DNA of 64,000 bases from Isoetes taiwanensis (lineage: Eukaryota > Streptophyta > Lycopodiopsida > Isoetales > Isoetaceae): the NCBI GenBank assembly GCA_021234155.1, contig JAJEKV010000064.1, positions 5,706,001 to 5,770,000 on the forward strand. The letters run 5' to 3'. Under the pieces are notes generated by a model. That model searched no databases. It was not told where the DNA came from and saw nothing but the letters and a program-made list of their open reading frames with translations. The stretch's first letter is position 1; each line of letters begins with the position of its first letter. Both the position numbers and the translations under genes were made by a program. This document shows, piece by piece, positions 12,101 to 22,435 of this stretch.

Positions 12101-13281
12101 TGGAACCAGGTAAAAGGGATGTTTACGTGGAAGGAAGGGCTGTCTATGAATCAATCAATCTTTTGGAACCCTGCTCTTCTCACTAACAACTCTTCTTTGT
12201 GTTTGGCATGCCATTTTCCTGAGCAGACTAAGATATGGAATTCCAAAGGCATTTGCCTGATCAGAGATTTATTTGATGATCAGGAAATTATTCCCTTCAG
12301 GAATTTGGTGCTGTCGGAAGAAGATGGGAACTGTGAAGCTCTCTACAACAATATTTGCACCATGCTTATTCAAGGAAAATGGACAGAAGGGGATGACAAC
12401 TGGAATCACAAGGGGAAGGCAGAATTCAAAGTTAAAGTAGCTTACAGATTTCTGATGAAGAATCAGCCCATGACCATGCATAATAAATGGCAAATAGGGA
12501 AGGATAGATGCACTAAGAATCTTAAATTCATGTGGTCTAGCCCTATCCCTCCTAAAATCAAATCCTTCATGTGGCAGCTGTGGCACAAGGCATTAGCAAC
12601 AAACTGTAAAAGATACATAATCCAGATGACAGATTCGGATGTATGCCTTAGATGTCTGTCACAAAAGGAGGATGAGAATCATCTCTTTAGAACCTGCTTG
12701 TGGTCAGAGTGGGTTCTAGAGTTAGCCTCGATTATTACTGGCACTGATCTTAATTCTTTGAGTTCTACAGATTTTTTCATGCTGGATCAACACAACGACT
12801 GGAGGATTTATATCATCTTGTGGAGGATTTGGAAAGGAAGGAATAATTTCATATTCAACGATGAAATTACCCATCCGGAGGCAGTTATCAAACAGATTGA
12901 ATATGACATCAAATGGATAATTGCTGCAGGTTAATTCTTATAACAATGATTCTCATTATGTTTTGGTGCTATGCAGGGATCAAATTCATGCTGCTGCGCA
13001 AGCTCAAGTGGAAGAGAATGGACGAGCACGCGAACCAAGAATGGATTAAGGTCTTTGGGCCACCGGATCTGGAAGGGCATAATCAGCCGTGCGTTTGCGG
13101 ATGCTGTTGTGACCAAAACCCCCATGCTCGAAGGGGTCTGATCTGTGAAGCCAAAGATAACAAAGGGAGATTCAATATGGCAATGGCGGAATCCTGCCTA
13201 TGTATTTTCTGCACTCTCTCAGCTATGGTCAGAGGCAGAGGCCGAAAATCAGCAAACTTAAATCTGAAATCTCACTTCTAG
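9101..13281 (+). pseudogene. LINE ORF2: endonuclease, RT, zf-RVT
   Basis: ORF2 starts at the ATG at 9101 with an apurinic-type endonuclease opening (CITWNLQGLNS). The endonuclease is split by a MITE at 9243-9438 and resumes with GIAIAWNN, ILGGDINMV and TLSDHFP. RT follows at about 10490-11880, with KSPGPDRLPVEFF, NYRPISLSNVIYKL, IKLDITKAFDSVSW and the catalytic FVDDT. A TAA at 11223-11225 interrupts the conserved RGV-GCPL block, and a frameshift follows near 11400. The frame at 11957-12934 holds the zf-RVT zinc-binding domain (CLRCLSQKEDENHLFRTC). Bases 12913-13281 show a weak RNase H-like remnant. The gene is dead. Confidence 0.88.
9243..9438. mobile_element. CACTA-type MITE, near-perfect 196-bp hairpin
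   Basis: The insertion begins CACTACTACAAAAATAGG and ends in its complement TAGTAGTG. Two arms of about 88 nt pair with about two mismatches around a loop of about 20 nt (9331-9350). It is flanked by the 3-bp duplication ATC (9240-9242 and 9439-9441), as expected for CACTA elements. Each arm contains the motif GGCACAAAAGTGAC and its complement, so the motif occurs four times in alternating orientation. It interrupts the LINE endonuclease and is therefore younger than the LINE. No coding capacity. Confidence 0.9.
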
Positions 13282-13461
13282 ATAGCAAATATCCCACTTG
13301 TGGACCGTTACTGTTTAAATGTCGCAGTCTTTTGTATCTGAACTGAGCTTCCCTTTTGATTATCTTAAACCAAAAACTCTATGGGTTATACTTCCCTGTA
13401 AAAAGTAGTTTTGTACCTATACTTATATAAATATACTTATAAGCCTTCAATCGAAAAAAAA

Positions 13462-13484
13462 GATCAAATGTCCTTCAAGAAATG
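13462..13484. repeat. LINE target-site duplication, right copy
   Basis: This is the partner of 6373-6395. It follows the LINE tail (TCGAAAAAAAA) immediately and differs from the left copy at two of 23 positions. Confidence 0.9.
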
Positions 13485-14100
13485 CCTATATGATGCTAAA
13501 CTAGTGTTCATCTTTGGTTCTACATATCAATATGTCTTCTACAAGTTGCCAAGTGATGGATATCTTCAAGTTTCATGCTCTACAAGCTCACACACACATG
13601 TATGAAGTCAAATGCTAGTGAAGTGTGTCAAGCATGCATATAGCTCTTATATGCTGCCATTTTGTGGCAGTAATGGCATATGGACAACTTGGTCATACAT
13701 GGATTCTTAGAAAATCATAGAAAAACCATACCTCAAAAAAACACTTCCTTAAATAACATCATCTTAAAAACATCCCTTCAAAAAACCATACCGCCTGAGA
13801 AACAACACATCCTTAAAAAAGAAAGTACACCTCCTTAAGAAACCAAAAAAAAATAAAAATAAACTACAGCTCCTTAACAAAAACTACAGCATATCCTTGG
13901 AAAACCACACCTCCGTATAGCTACATGTAGGTTTTTTTCAAATCTTCAAAAAAACAACTCGTATTTTATTTTTTCTGTTGTTTTCAGCTGTGGACCAAAT
14001 GTTGGGGTTGTATCACCTACTACCAACACCTCTCAATTTTAAAGTATCATCATTTGGGAGCTTATTCATATTCCAAAATCACACCTATTAGAAGCTGACT
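13485..14100. other. A-rich intergenic sequence
   Basis: No gene is seen. The stretch holds loose repeats around CTCCTTAA(G/A)AAA at 13730-13920 and is the pre-insertion flank of the LINE. Confidence 0.4.
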
Positions 14101-14530
14101 CACACTTACTGCCAATTCCAAAGCATCACACAGAGCAAAGCATCACCCATGTGGCTCAATATCCATATCGATGTCAGCAACATCCATTTGACAATTTATG
14201 AGAAGTTTACTGCCAGGTACTACCAATTCTAAAGAGTCACCTATTGAGGAGTTATACCTACTACCTAGTGGGAGCTTCCTCCCACTTACTATCATTTCCA
14301 AAGTATTGCATATTTTGAAAACTTTATACTCTTAGACTGAGCTTGTACACCTACTGCCAATTCCAAGGCACTATACATGAGGAAAGCATCACTCATGTGG
14401 CCCAACATCTGATACTACCAATTCTAAAGAATCACCTATTGAGGAATTATATCTACTACCCATGAGGAGCTTACTCCCACCTACTACCATTTTCAAACCA
14501 TTGCATATTTTGAAAACTTTTTATTCTTGT
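14100..14530. repeat. Two-copy tandem repeat, unit about 190-230 bp
   Basis: Two successive copies share, in order, CTGCCAATTCCAA, GCATCACYCATGTGG, TACTACCAATTCTAAAG, TCACCTATTGAGGA and GCATATTTTGAAAACTTT, followed by ACTGAGCTTG. Copy one covers about 14105-14345, copy two about 14345-14530. The sequence is non-coding. Confidence 0.7.
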
Positions 14531-15230
14531 ACTGAGCTTGCAAAGTTTCAAAACTTTCTACTGCCTATGAGCATCTGGAACATTCTAAAACATTCTATTT
14601 TTGTTTTTTTTTAAGTTTTAAAAAACTTTTTATTTTTTGACTGAGATGCTTACCCATGAGCATCTGGAACATTCTATTCTTAGTGTTTATAAAGTTTCAA
14701 AAGACTTCTATTTTTAGACTGAGGTGCTTACCCAGGAGCATCTGAAACATTCTAGAATATTTTATTTTGAGCGTTTATAAATTTTCAAAAAACTTTCTAT
14801 TTTTAAATTGAGGTGCTTATCCAAGAGCATCTGGAACATTCTAGAACATTCTATGTTGAATGTGTGCGAAGTTTTGAAAAACTTTCTATTTTTAGACTAA
14901 AGTGCTTACAAAGTTTCAAGGACTTGCTATATTTAGACTAAGGTGCTTACCTGAGTATCTGCAACATTCCAAAACATTCTATTTTGGCTCCTTACAAGAT
15001 TTCAAAAAACTTTCTATTTTTAGATTCAGGTGCTAATTTTAGACTGAGGTGCTTACCCAAGAGTTTCTGAAACATTCTAGAACATTTTATTTCGAGTGTT
15101 TACAAAGTTTCAAAAAATGTTCAATTCTTAGACTGAGATGCTTACCCAGGAGCATCTGAAACATTTTGAAATATTCTATTTTGAGAGTGTGCAAAATTTC
15201 AAAAAACTCTCTCTTTTTAGATTGAGGTGG
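14530..15230. repeat. Minisatellite, period about 80-105 bp, seven to eight units
   Basis: Each unit contains GAGGTGCTTACCCAGGAGC, ATCTG(G/A)AACATTCTA, a TTTTG tract and TTTCAAAAAACTTTCTATTT with small variations. Units recur near 14570, 14650, 14735, 14820, 14960, 15060 and 15160. The array follows directly on the repeat to its left and contains no ORF. Confidence 0.75.
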
Positions 15231-15494
15231 CCGAGATTGCGCCACATGGCCCATCCTTGACCATCGATAGGGGCGGACTTACTGGTAAATGCAGATTGAG
15301 TTCTTCTGGATAACTGTTAAAAATTGAGTACATTATGCTGTCATCTGTTATGCAAATAGATAAAATCAAGTCAAGTAGTATTTGAGCAGCAATGGTTCAA
15401 ATCCAAAATTCTTTCGTGTTTTCTCTTAGTACATTGTAATACCATAATAATCATTGTTATTTGCAGTTGGAGTGCATTACAAAGCTCATATTCA

Positions 15495-15729
15495 AGATTG
15501 AATGGTCGAGCTTTTTTTGGTCAATACACTATTCATTTAGCATTGACCAAAAAACTGTAGCATTGTGCATTGTCCAGCATTTTTTTTTTTTTACTGTCAC
15601 TTATTGAATACAGATTGAATGGTCGAGCTTTTTTTGGTCAATGCACTATCCATTTGGCATTGACTAAAAAAACTGTAGCATTGTGCATTGTGCAGATCTT
15701 TTTTTTTTTTTTTTTTTTTTTTGCTGTCA
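15495..15729. repeat. 117-bp tandem duplication
   Basis: Copy one (15495-15611) and copy two (15612-15729) both begin AGATTGAATGGTCGAGC and contain TTTGGTCAATRCACTAT and TGTAGCATTGTGCATTGT, then a T tract and CTGTCAC. The T tract is longer in the second copy. Confidence 0.85.
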
Positions 15730-16290
15730 CTTCATCTTTCTTCATTGTTTAACTAACAAACTTCATTGTTGAAAGCAACTTGCACATAAAATCACACTGG
15801 TTGCACTTAATTCACACAGATTGAACATGTAAACATAATCAGCATTTACTAATTGAATGAAAAAGTACATTTTGAGGTTCAGTTAACAGAATTTCTGTTA
15901 CTTGCTTTAACAGAAATCTATGCCAAACCTGACAAACCTAAAGAAACATTGCCAAAACTTAAAGATCACCGATAGACCTTAAAGAAATTTCAAAAGAATG
16001 ACTCTTCCAACCCTGTTGTCAAATCTGTGCACAAAAACAGAAAGATTTTAGTAGTATAACATAAAAGTTTGAGTAGAACATCAGCTGGCCTTAAAAATAG
16101 CTTTTCATTCAAATAAGTACAGTAATGTACAAAAGTTGTGCTAAAAAAAGCACTGGTTTACATGCAGACTTATATCAGCCGAGATCTTTCTACAACACGG
16201 TTATGTATGCAGATAAACTTAGCCGAGAATAATAGTAGCCGAGAAGGGTTATCTAAATACAACAGAACTAAAAAAAACCAGTCATTTTCT
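15730..16290. other. Intergenic sequence, nothing recognised
   Basis: AT-rich sequence between the duplication and the minus-strand unknown gene. I see no ORF, motif or repeat of note. Confidence 0.4.
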
Positions 16291-16293
16291 TCC

Positions 16294-17735
16294 TCAACAG
16301 AACTTGCATCGAAAAGTTGGGCTCCTCACTTCGTACATGCACCAGACATCTCCATTTTTCAGAAAGGTAACTTCCAGATGCAAAACTTGGCGAAGTTCTG
16401 CTGCTTCAGCCCAATGTAACAGCTGCTCTTTGATCCTTATCCCCATTTTGTAATATCCCATGACAACCCTTTGGGATATAGTTTGGTGATGCCTTCTCAC
16501 CTCAAGTGGCAAGACTCCCTCGGATTTGATTGTGGTGGAGGAATCGGCTTCACTAGCCATGGATATGGAAGACGAGCTTGATCTTGAGAGTAGGATGAGC
16601 TCGAGCTTGATCCTGAGAGTAGGATGAGCTCGAGCTTGAAGACGAGCTCGATGGCGGGTGGAGCGCCTAACCAATGCCTTTCTTCGTGCCATGCAGGAAA
16701 GAATAGGAAGGGTCATTTCACGCCAACCTATGTAGGGATTTCGTGCCATTATGTTACCTTTAAGAATGGTAACTCATGATGTACAAATTCAGCTTTTTGC
16801 CGAATTTACATCATGTTATGCGCATAAATCTAAGAGTGAATTACACTTTATGATGCACCATTTCATGAAACCAATCATTCAACAACTGAAGTAACTGAAA
16901 TACACACCTAAGAATTACAAAACTCAAACCTAAGGACTATTGAATAACAGAATTACAGAACACTTACCTAAGAATTTGTTTGGATGATTCAAGCTTGGCA
17001 ATTTCGAGAATGGTGTCCTTTGTCATCTGACAAATACCTTGTGTCATGCTTGCCATGGATTCAACAATTTTTAGACTGTTTGCTGATCTCATTGTCTCCA
17101 ATTCCTTGATCAATTCCACTTTCTTCAAAGAATCCTCCTTCATGAACTCCAATTTCCTTGCTCCATTTTCATCAAAATTGTTTGTCATTTTAGATATTCC
17201 TGTTGCTATGTCTTCATCTATGTGAACTCGTGATCTTCTTTTAGTTGTTGGCTTCCCACACACTCCTGCCTTAAATCTTCTAAACCCTCCACCGAGTGTT
17301 GAAGTTTGATCATGATCTCTCTCCACTGACTGACGGACAGATTAATGTTTCCATTGTTATGAACTTTATACTCTTTCATCAAGGATAACATTGTGCCAAT
17401 TCCATTGTCAGACCAATCAACAGGCCGCTTTGTTTTTTTGCTTTGAATGGCATCAGAATCATTTTCATGAACAATCAAGGCCAAAGAATTTTCAGGGGGC
17501 ATCAACTCACCAGGATTTGAAGCCAATGCCTTTTTCTGCTTCCTCGGATTGCAATCCTTTGCACCGAGAGGCTGAGAACTGATCTGCAATGCATCGGATT
17601 CAAAAATTTGGCCAGTCATCTTCTTCGGCCTCTTTGAAGGCAATCTCTCGACCTCTTTGAAGGCAATCTCTCGGTTCTAGGGGGCACAAAAGGTTTCGTG
17701 GTTGCTGGAAGAGCAGATCTAGTAGCTCTAGTCAT
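16294..17735 (-). pseudogene. Unrecognised gene broken by a 23-bp tandem duplication
   Basis: A minus-strand coding region of unknown function. An ATG at 17733-17735 opens a frame reaching a 23-bp tandem duplication (17629-17651 and 17652-17674). Because 23 is not a multiple of three, the frame then stops, while the frame after the repeat runs on to 17218. That part contains DWSDNGIGTMLSLMKEYKV followed by SVSQWREIM, loosely like Myb/SANT-type proteins, though I do not claim the family. A second shift near 17290 passes into 16964-17326, a charged, probably helical region, which ends at a good splice donor (CTTAG|GTAAGT). An open frame at 16294-16749 could be a further exon or chance. A 26-bp tandem repeat lies near 16574-16625. 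Confidence 0.45.
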
Positions 17736-18312
17736 AATTCAATGCCTGATAGAACAGAAATTGACTTCAAATTACTTCTTGATCACAATTTACATCAGAA
17801 ATTTACAAGAACAATTTCAAACCTGAGACTCGAAATCCTATTGTCAATGCTCGAGGATATTAAATTGCAAGGCCGATCTCTTAACCTAATGCAAAATTGA
17901 AGTGGCGACTGTCCGAGAGAGTTGTCGGGCGCCAAAAATAAGAAACCGGCCGTTATGCCACTAACCATAAAACATGCGAGGGGGTTAATGGAAACGGCCC
18001 TAACAATAGTTAGGGGCCAGTTGTCTCTCAAAGGGAGAGGCAAATTTTTGACTCTCCCTTCATCTCTCGCCATCTCCCATCTCTCATTTTATATCTCAAT
18101 CCCATGTGGCCAAGGCATCTCTCTCTCTCCCTCCCTCCCTCCCTCCCTCCCCCTCCCTCTCCCTCTCTCTCTGATTCAACAGAATAGCATTGATAGTTTT
18201 CTTTAGAATATATACATCAATGCAGCACCTTATACAATGTAAGCAATAACGCTAGGCAGTTGAATGCTGCTCCTTATAGACTTTATGCTGAATTTAGTTA
18301 TAAAACAGGATC
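17736..18312. other. Intergenic region with a CTCC-type microsatellite
   Basis: No gene was seen. A pure C/T simple repeat (CTCC and CTCT units) lies at about 18117-18173. A small ORF crossing it is an artefact of the repeat. Confidence 0.6.
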
Positions 18313-21010
18313 TCAAGCCGCAAACGACTTTCCACATCCACATGTTGATGTTGCATTAGGATTTTTAAAAGAAAAGCCACCTCCAATCAAAGCATTGCTA
18401 TAATCCAGCTGCATTCCAAACAAGTAGAGAAGACTTTTTGGATCACACACTGCATAACCAGTAGAAAGGTGTGTTAAAAACATGGCAAGTATAGTGAAAC
18501 TTCCTCACAAGTCCCCAAAAAAAAAACTATTGAGTACGCACACCATAGATTCACATATAAGTAGATGGCATATTGACTTTAAAATTAACCTTACCCATTG
18601 CTGGTACAGAACAGCAATCATATTACAAATCTGGCAAAGCATATATCTAAGTGGACGTGGTGCATGGCCACATGCTTGACTCATCAAGGCATTCATAAAA
18701 AATCTTGAAGTTGTCCAGCAGATAATGGTGTCAGAATTTTCCTTGTGATGCAATGCACTTGCAACAAGGTAAAAAAATGGTGAGACTAGCATCCTACACT
18801 CAAATAATCTACGTCTTGGATTTGCTGATTTGAACAACAAAATTTGTTTTTACTTAGAAGGCACTCAAAGGTGTTGCCACCATTAGAAATGGATAGACTT
18901 GTCTGTCAGCTGGCAGAGGCCAAACATCAACTACGAGGATGTTTCCAGATGTTCCAGGCTTGAACCAGGTTACCATCATTCAAAGATTGGTAAAGGAGGT
19001 ACTCAGTATTCTTGAGGCAAACGGTTTTCTTCTTTTCAAATGAGCCCAGTTATGTCAATCTCAAGTTGTAGCAAAGGGCACATGAATAAAGGAGGAGGGT
19101 ACACACGCGCAAGAATGCTGCAATAGACTTCAGTTAATGGCGTGCAAGGCTGTGCCACATTGGAGCTACATCAGTTGGCAAACTTTCAAGTACACAAGCA
19201 CTTAGGTATCCTCCTTGCCATCTTTGTACAAACATGCAACCCCTTATCCTCGTCAAGCTGTTATGAAACCTCAGAACTACTAGAGTTATTTAATCAAATT
19301 GATTAAGATTGAAAACAAGGCGCCGAGAGCTGATAACAAGAGCAATGCGTGACAAATATCTGATCACTCATGGAATTAGGAGGAAGGAAAACACGATGGT
19401 AAACAAACAATTACCAGCAAGAGGCAATACTTACCTAACAACACCGACATAGCTCAAAGCTCGATCATCATAATGAAGCAAAAGCCAAAGGTGTCAATCT
19501 GGATATTTGGCTTCTTCTACTAGAGAAACTTATGCATCTAGAACGTTGACCAAGATGCTACTTTAACATCCAGTAAGTCAAAAGAGAAGGCAAATGTATT
19601 GTGAAATCTGTTTAGCAATCTGACTATCAAGACTCAAGACTTGTTTAACACCCTTTTAAGTTTTAACATGCCTCCTAAAGAGGCACATGGGAACAAGGGA
19701 CATCATGTGAATGGGTCTGCTGGACTCAATCAGGTGGAGTTATTTCGAAGTAGAAAGCTAGGTTTGTTGCTAAGGATATATTCGGTGGTAGAATGGCCAC
19801 TGAAGGCGAGAGATAGCCATTGTGGCAAATGCATTTCAAATTGGCTTCCTTTAATAGCAACCTAAAGAATGGCATAAACATCTTGTGCATAAACTCGAGC
19901 ACAGCTCCAAATGCTGGCATGTTAAGATATGCTCAAGGACGTTAACATATGCTTAAAGATCCCAGTTTATGTTCCAAAATCCAAGAGAAACAAATTTTCA
20001 TTATTGTGCTTTATGTTGATGGTACGATTCTAGCTCGAAATGATACTAGAGGTATCAAAGGCAGTTTGATGGCAAGTTTGAGATCATAGATCTTGGTCTT
20101 CCCTATTACTTAAGAGCAGCGACCTCAAGGCATTTTATCTCGTTCAAGCAAAGTTAACAGGGAAAGTATGGTATCAAGACGACAATGATTACAGCAGGAG
20201 CATCTTATACAATTACTCGACCTGATTGTCTTTGACACTAAAAGGATTTTAGCATATCAGCAAATAGGCATACTGTTTAAAATATTCACACAAGGTGCTC
20301 AATATCTACTCCAGATTTATGAACAAAGTAGAGAGTTATTGGCCCGGTCTTATATTTCTATTTGGCCTTTTCCTTCATATAACACCCCAAGGGTGTCAAC
20401 ACCATTACCACATGTAAACTGAATGCTAACTGAATCCGTTGAAAATGCAGCTGAATGTTAGGAAACAGAAAGAGGCAGGCAATAAGCTTACCCATTGTAA
20501 AACCTTCATACTCAATTATAGAGTCGTCACTTCTGATATTGGTCCGTTCTTCAAAGTCCATTATATATGACATTCCAGAGCAGCCACCTTGTCTCACACC
20601 AATTCTAAGTAGCAAATCCTTCTTTTGGTCTTCCTTTAATTTGATTAAATGCGTAAGAGCACTCTCTGAGAGGGTGATCGCTGGATTTAGACCTGAACTT
20701 GTATCGGCTTGCGCTAATGCACAACAAAACGGATAATTCAGGGCAAGATATCAAAGTCCAAATTAGGTTTACATATAGCAGTCGGATACGCATAATCTAT
20801 CAGAAATCAAAGAATAACTCGAAGAAAGAAGAACTTACCAGTGCTAACAGCAAGAGCTCTGAAGCGTTGGCGTTTTGGGGCAATGGCAGTGATGCTACAG
20901 CTGCTGTTTGTTGAAGAAACGGAAGGAAAAGAGAGAGGAAGGGCGATGCGAGTATTAGAAAGTAATGAATGACCGTGCATGGCTAGTAAAGACATGCCGG
21001 ACATAGCCAT
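18313..21010 (-). CDS. CPISCA: Chloroplast IscA/SufA-type iron-sulfur assembly protein (CPISCA-like)
   Basis: This is an A-type carrier or scaffold for Fe-S cluster assembly in the plastid. Three exons can be read on the minus strand: exon 1 20839-21010, exon 2 20492-20713, exon 3 18313-18449. They sum to 531 nt, or 176 residues plus stop. All junctions are GT-AG and phases match. Exon 1 gives a Ser/Ala-rich plastid transit peptide ([17 protein letters not shown]). Exon 2 carries the core with the first ligand cysteine in [10 protein letters not shown]. Exon 3 carries the C-terminal pair in [11 protein letters not shown]. The three conserved cysteines of the family are therefore present and the frame is intact. 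Intron 2 is about 2.04 kb and contains a copia relic. The start is the first ATG after a CCAAT-like motif (ATTGG) upstream. Confidence 0.95.
19640..20240 (+). pseudogene. Ty1/copia RT relic inside CPISCA intron 2
   Basis: Scattered frames resemble copia reverse transcriptase. KARFVAKDI (near 19755) matches the KARLVAKGY block. [15 protein letters not shown] (near 20000) matches the catalytic YVDD block with its second Asp changed to Gly. [16 protein letters not shown] follows in another frame, as in copia. Multiple stops and frame changes show a long-dead fragment, lying antisense to the host gene. Confidence 0.7.
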
Positions 21011-21122
21011 CGCTCCTTCTTCTGATTATATTACACAGAGCAACAACCAGAGCAACCAATGACATCCCCGGTATTTTGGTGTTTACTTATTGTAATCTCT
21101 TCCGTATACAGGATTGCGTGGA

Positions 21123-21191
21123 GGGAATTCTGGCCTAGAAAATTGGCCGACACGCGTCAGCATGGAGGCCAATTTTCTGGCCAGAATTCCC
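21123..21191. repeat. 25-bp inverted repeat upstream of CPISCA
   Basis: The arms GGGAATTCTGGCC... (21123-21148) and ...GGCCAGAATTCCC (21167-21191) pair along 25-26 bp with a one-base bulge, around an 18-nt loop. It sits about 110 bp upstream of the CPISCA start codon, so it may overlap its promoter. It could also be the end of a mobile element. Confidence 0.75.
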
Positions 21192-21210
21192 GACACACAA
21201 ACATTGGTGT

Positions 21211-22214
21211 AACGTGAAATTTGGGGGCGCATTTTCTGTGCCACGTCACCATTTCACTGCACCATCTTTCTCTGGCCGGCCGAGCTCCGGCTATGGCGCC
21301 GTCGTGATGCCAGAGCTCTAGGCGTCGTGGATCCGGCCGCTGTTTGCATTTTCTAAAGCGTCCGATTCTGCTCGTTGTTTTGATGGGATTTTGAAGAAGA
21401 GCGCTTGAGAGCTTTTGAAGGATCTTTGTATTCTTGTGTCTTTCTGGAGATTTTTTTGTTTCTTAGAGCTGGCTTATAGCTGTGGATGAGTTTCTTGGAG
21501 CTGGCTTATGGTTCTTCCTGTGGATACTTCCTGTGGATCAGGGGCGATGGCTAGAAGCAGGGCTGTTAGAATGGAGCCCATGTGGCATAAAGCGGGGCCA
21601 GAAGCAGGGCTGGAAGCAGGGCCAGAAGCAGGGCCGGAAGAGGCCTTCTTTCCGGCGAGGATGAAGAAGAAGATCTCATAAGTATATGCGCCATAGACAT
21701 CTCTGTTAGATCAAGTTGCAGGTTAGATCAAGGCATTGAGGAATGAAGCAGGGCCGGAAGCAGGGTTTGTGGCTGGAAGCAAGACCGTGGCAGGAGTTTG
21801 AAGATTGGATGGATTGCCTCGGATTTGTGCAGTTCTTTATTTTATGTTGAATAGTATGGCAGTGAGCTTTTATTTTGTGTTTCTTTAGCTTATTCTTACA
21901 CTTGATTCATCTATTTGTCTATGAGTTTTTCAACCTCTGATTTTGTCTACACTGAGTTTTGCAGCCTCTGATTTTATCTACACTGAGTTTTGCTGCCTCT
22001 GATTTTTCAGTTGGTTTTACAACTCTGTCTGAGATTGAGAAATCACCGAAAAACACACCTAATTAGTGAAAAACATAACGAAACTTTTTTTCTGAGAATC
22101 AGTGATTCCTGGAAAATGGACACGAAGAATCACTGATTCTTGGAAAGAATGTGTGCACGTGGCATACAGGGATAGGCGGATGGGGCAGAAAATGCTCCAC
22201 CCAAATTTTACGTT
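21211..22214. mobile_element. Putative 1.0-kb TIR element, family unknown
   Basis: The left end (AACGTGAAATTTGGGGGCGC at 21211) and the complement of the right end (AACGTAAAATTTGGGTGGAG, ending at 22214) are imperfect inverted repeats that continue through GCATTTTCTG for about 35 bp. I found no target-site duplication, so the boundaries are uncertain. Inside are GGAAGCAGGGC-type repeats (21590-21660 and 21745-21780), three units of about 30 bp (CCTCTGATTTTGTCTACACT) at 21930-22012, and a small inverted repeat around AATCAGTGATTC near 22090-22140. No transposase frame is present. Confidence 0.5.
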
Positions 22215-22243
22215 CTTAAGAGGTGCATTAAGTACTAAAACTT

Positions 22244-22424
22244 TTTTGTTTTTTCACGTTGAAGGGAGCACGGTGGGTCTCCCACCCAACTGTAGTCAGT
22301 CCTAGGTTTGAACATGAACATGTGGTCGGACCAAGCCAAACGAAAGGTCTAACCACTAGATCACCGCTGCGATAAGCAAGTAATCCAAATGTCTAATCAT
22401 TAGACTACCGCTACGGCACGCAAA
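22244..22424 (-). mobile_element. tRNA-related SINE with target-site duplication
   Basis: On the minus strand this 181-bp element has an A-box-like TGATCTAGTGG (plus 22353-22363) and a B-box-like GTTCAAACC (plus 22305-22313), about 40 nt apart as in tRNA-derived pol III promoters. It ends in an A-rich tail (GAAAAAACAAAAA). An 11-bp direct repeat, TACTAAAACTT, flanks it at 22233-22243 and 22425-22435. A second A-box-like copy (TAGTCTAATGATTAGAC) lies further 5'. It was inserted just outside the right end of the TIR element. Confidence 0.75.
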
Positions 22425-22435
22425 TACTAAAACTT

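Larger units (their letters stand above)
6396..13461 (+). mobile_element. Full-length plant L1-like LINE (decayed)
   Basis: A 7.07-kb non-LTR retrotransposon. In order it has a 5' UTR (6396-7174), ORF1 (7175-9101), ORF2 (9101 to about 13.28 kb, endonuclease, RT, zf-RVT and a weak RNase H remnant), a 3' UTR and a short A tail ending at 13461. A 23-bp target-site duplication with two mismatches flanks it, so the insertion is complete and probably arose by target-primed reverse transcription. Both ORFs carry frameshifts and ORF2 has an in-frame stop at 11223-11225. A CACTA-type MITE lies in the endonuclease. The copy is therefore inactive. Confidence 0.92.

Noticed and set aside
18117-18173. Pyrimidine tract as a promoter element
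   Set aside because: It is a simple CTCC/CTCT repeat far from a defined start site, on the 3' side of CPISCA.
22300-22370. Possible genuine tRNA gene on the minus strand
   Set aside because: Only the A and B boxes resemble a tRNA. Acceptor stem pairing is missing and the unit has a poly(A) tail and TSD, so it is a SINE.
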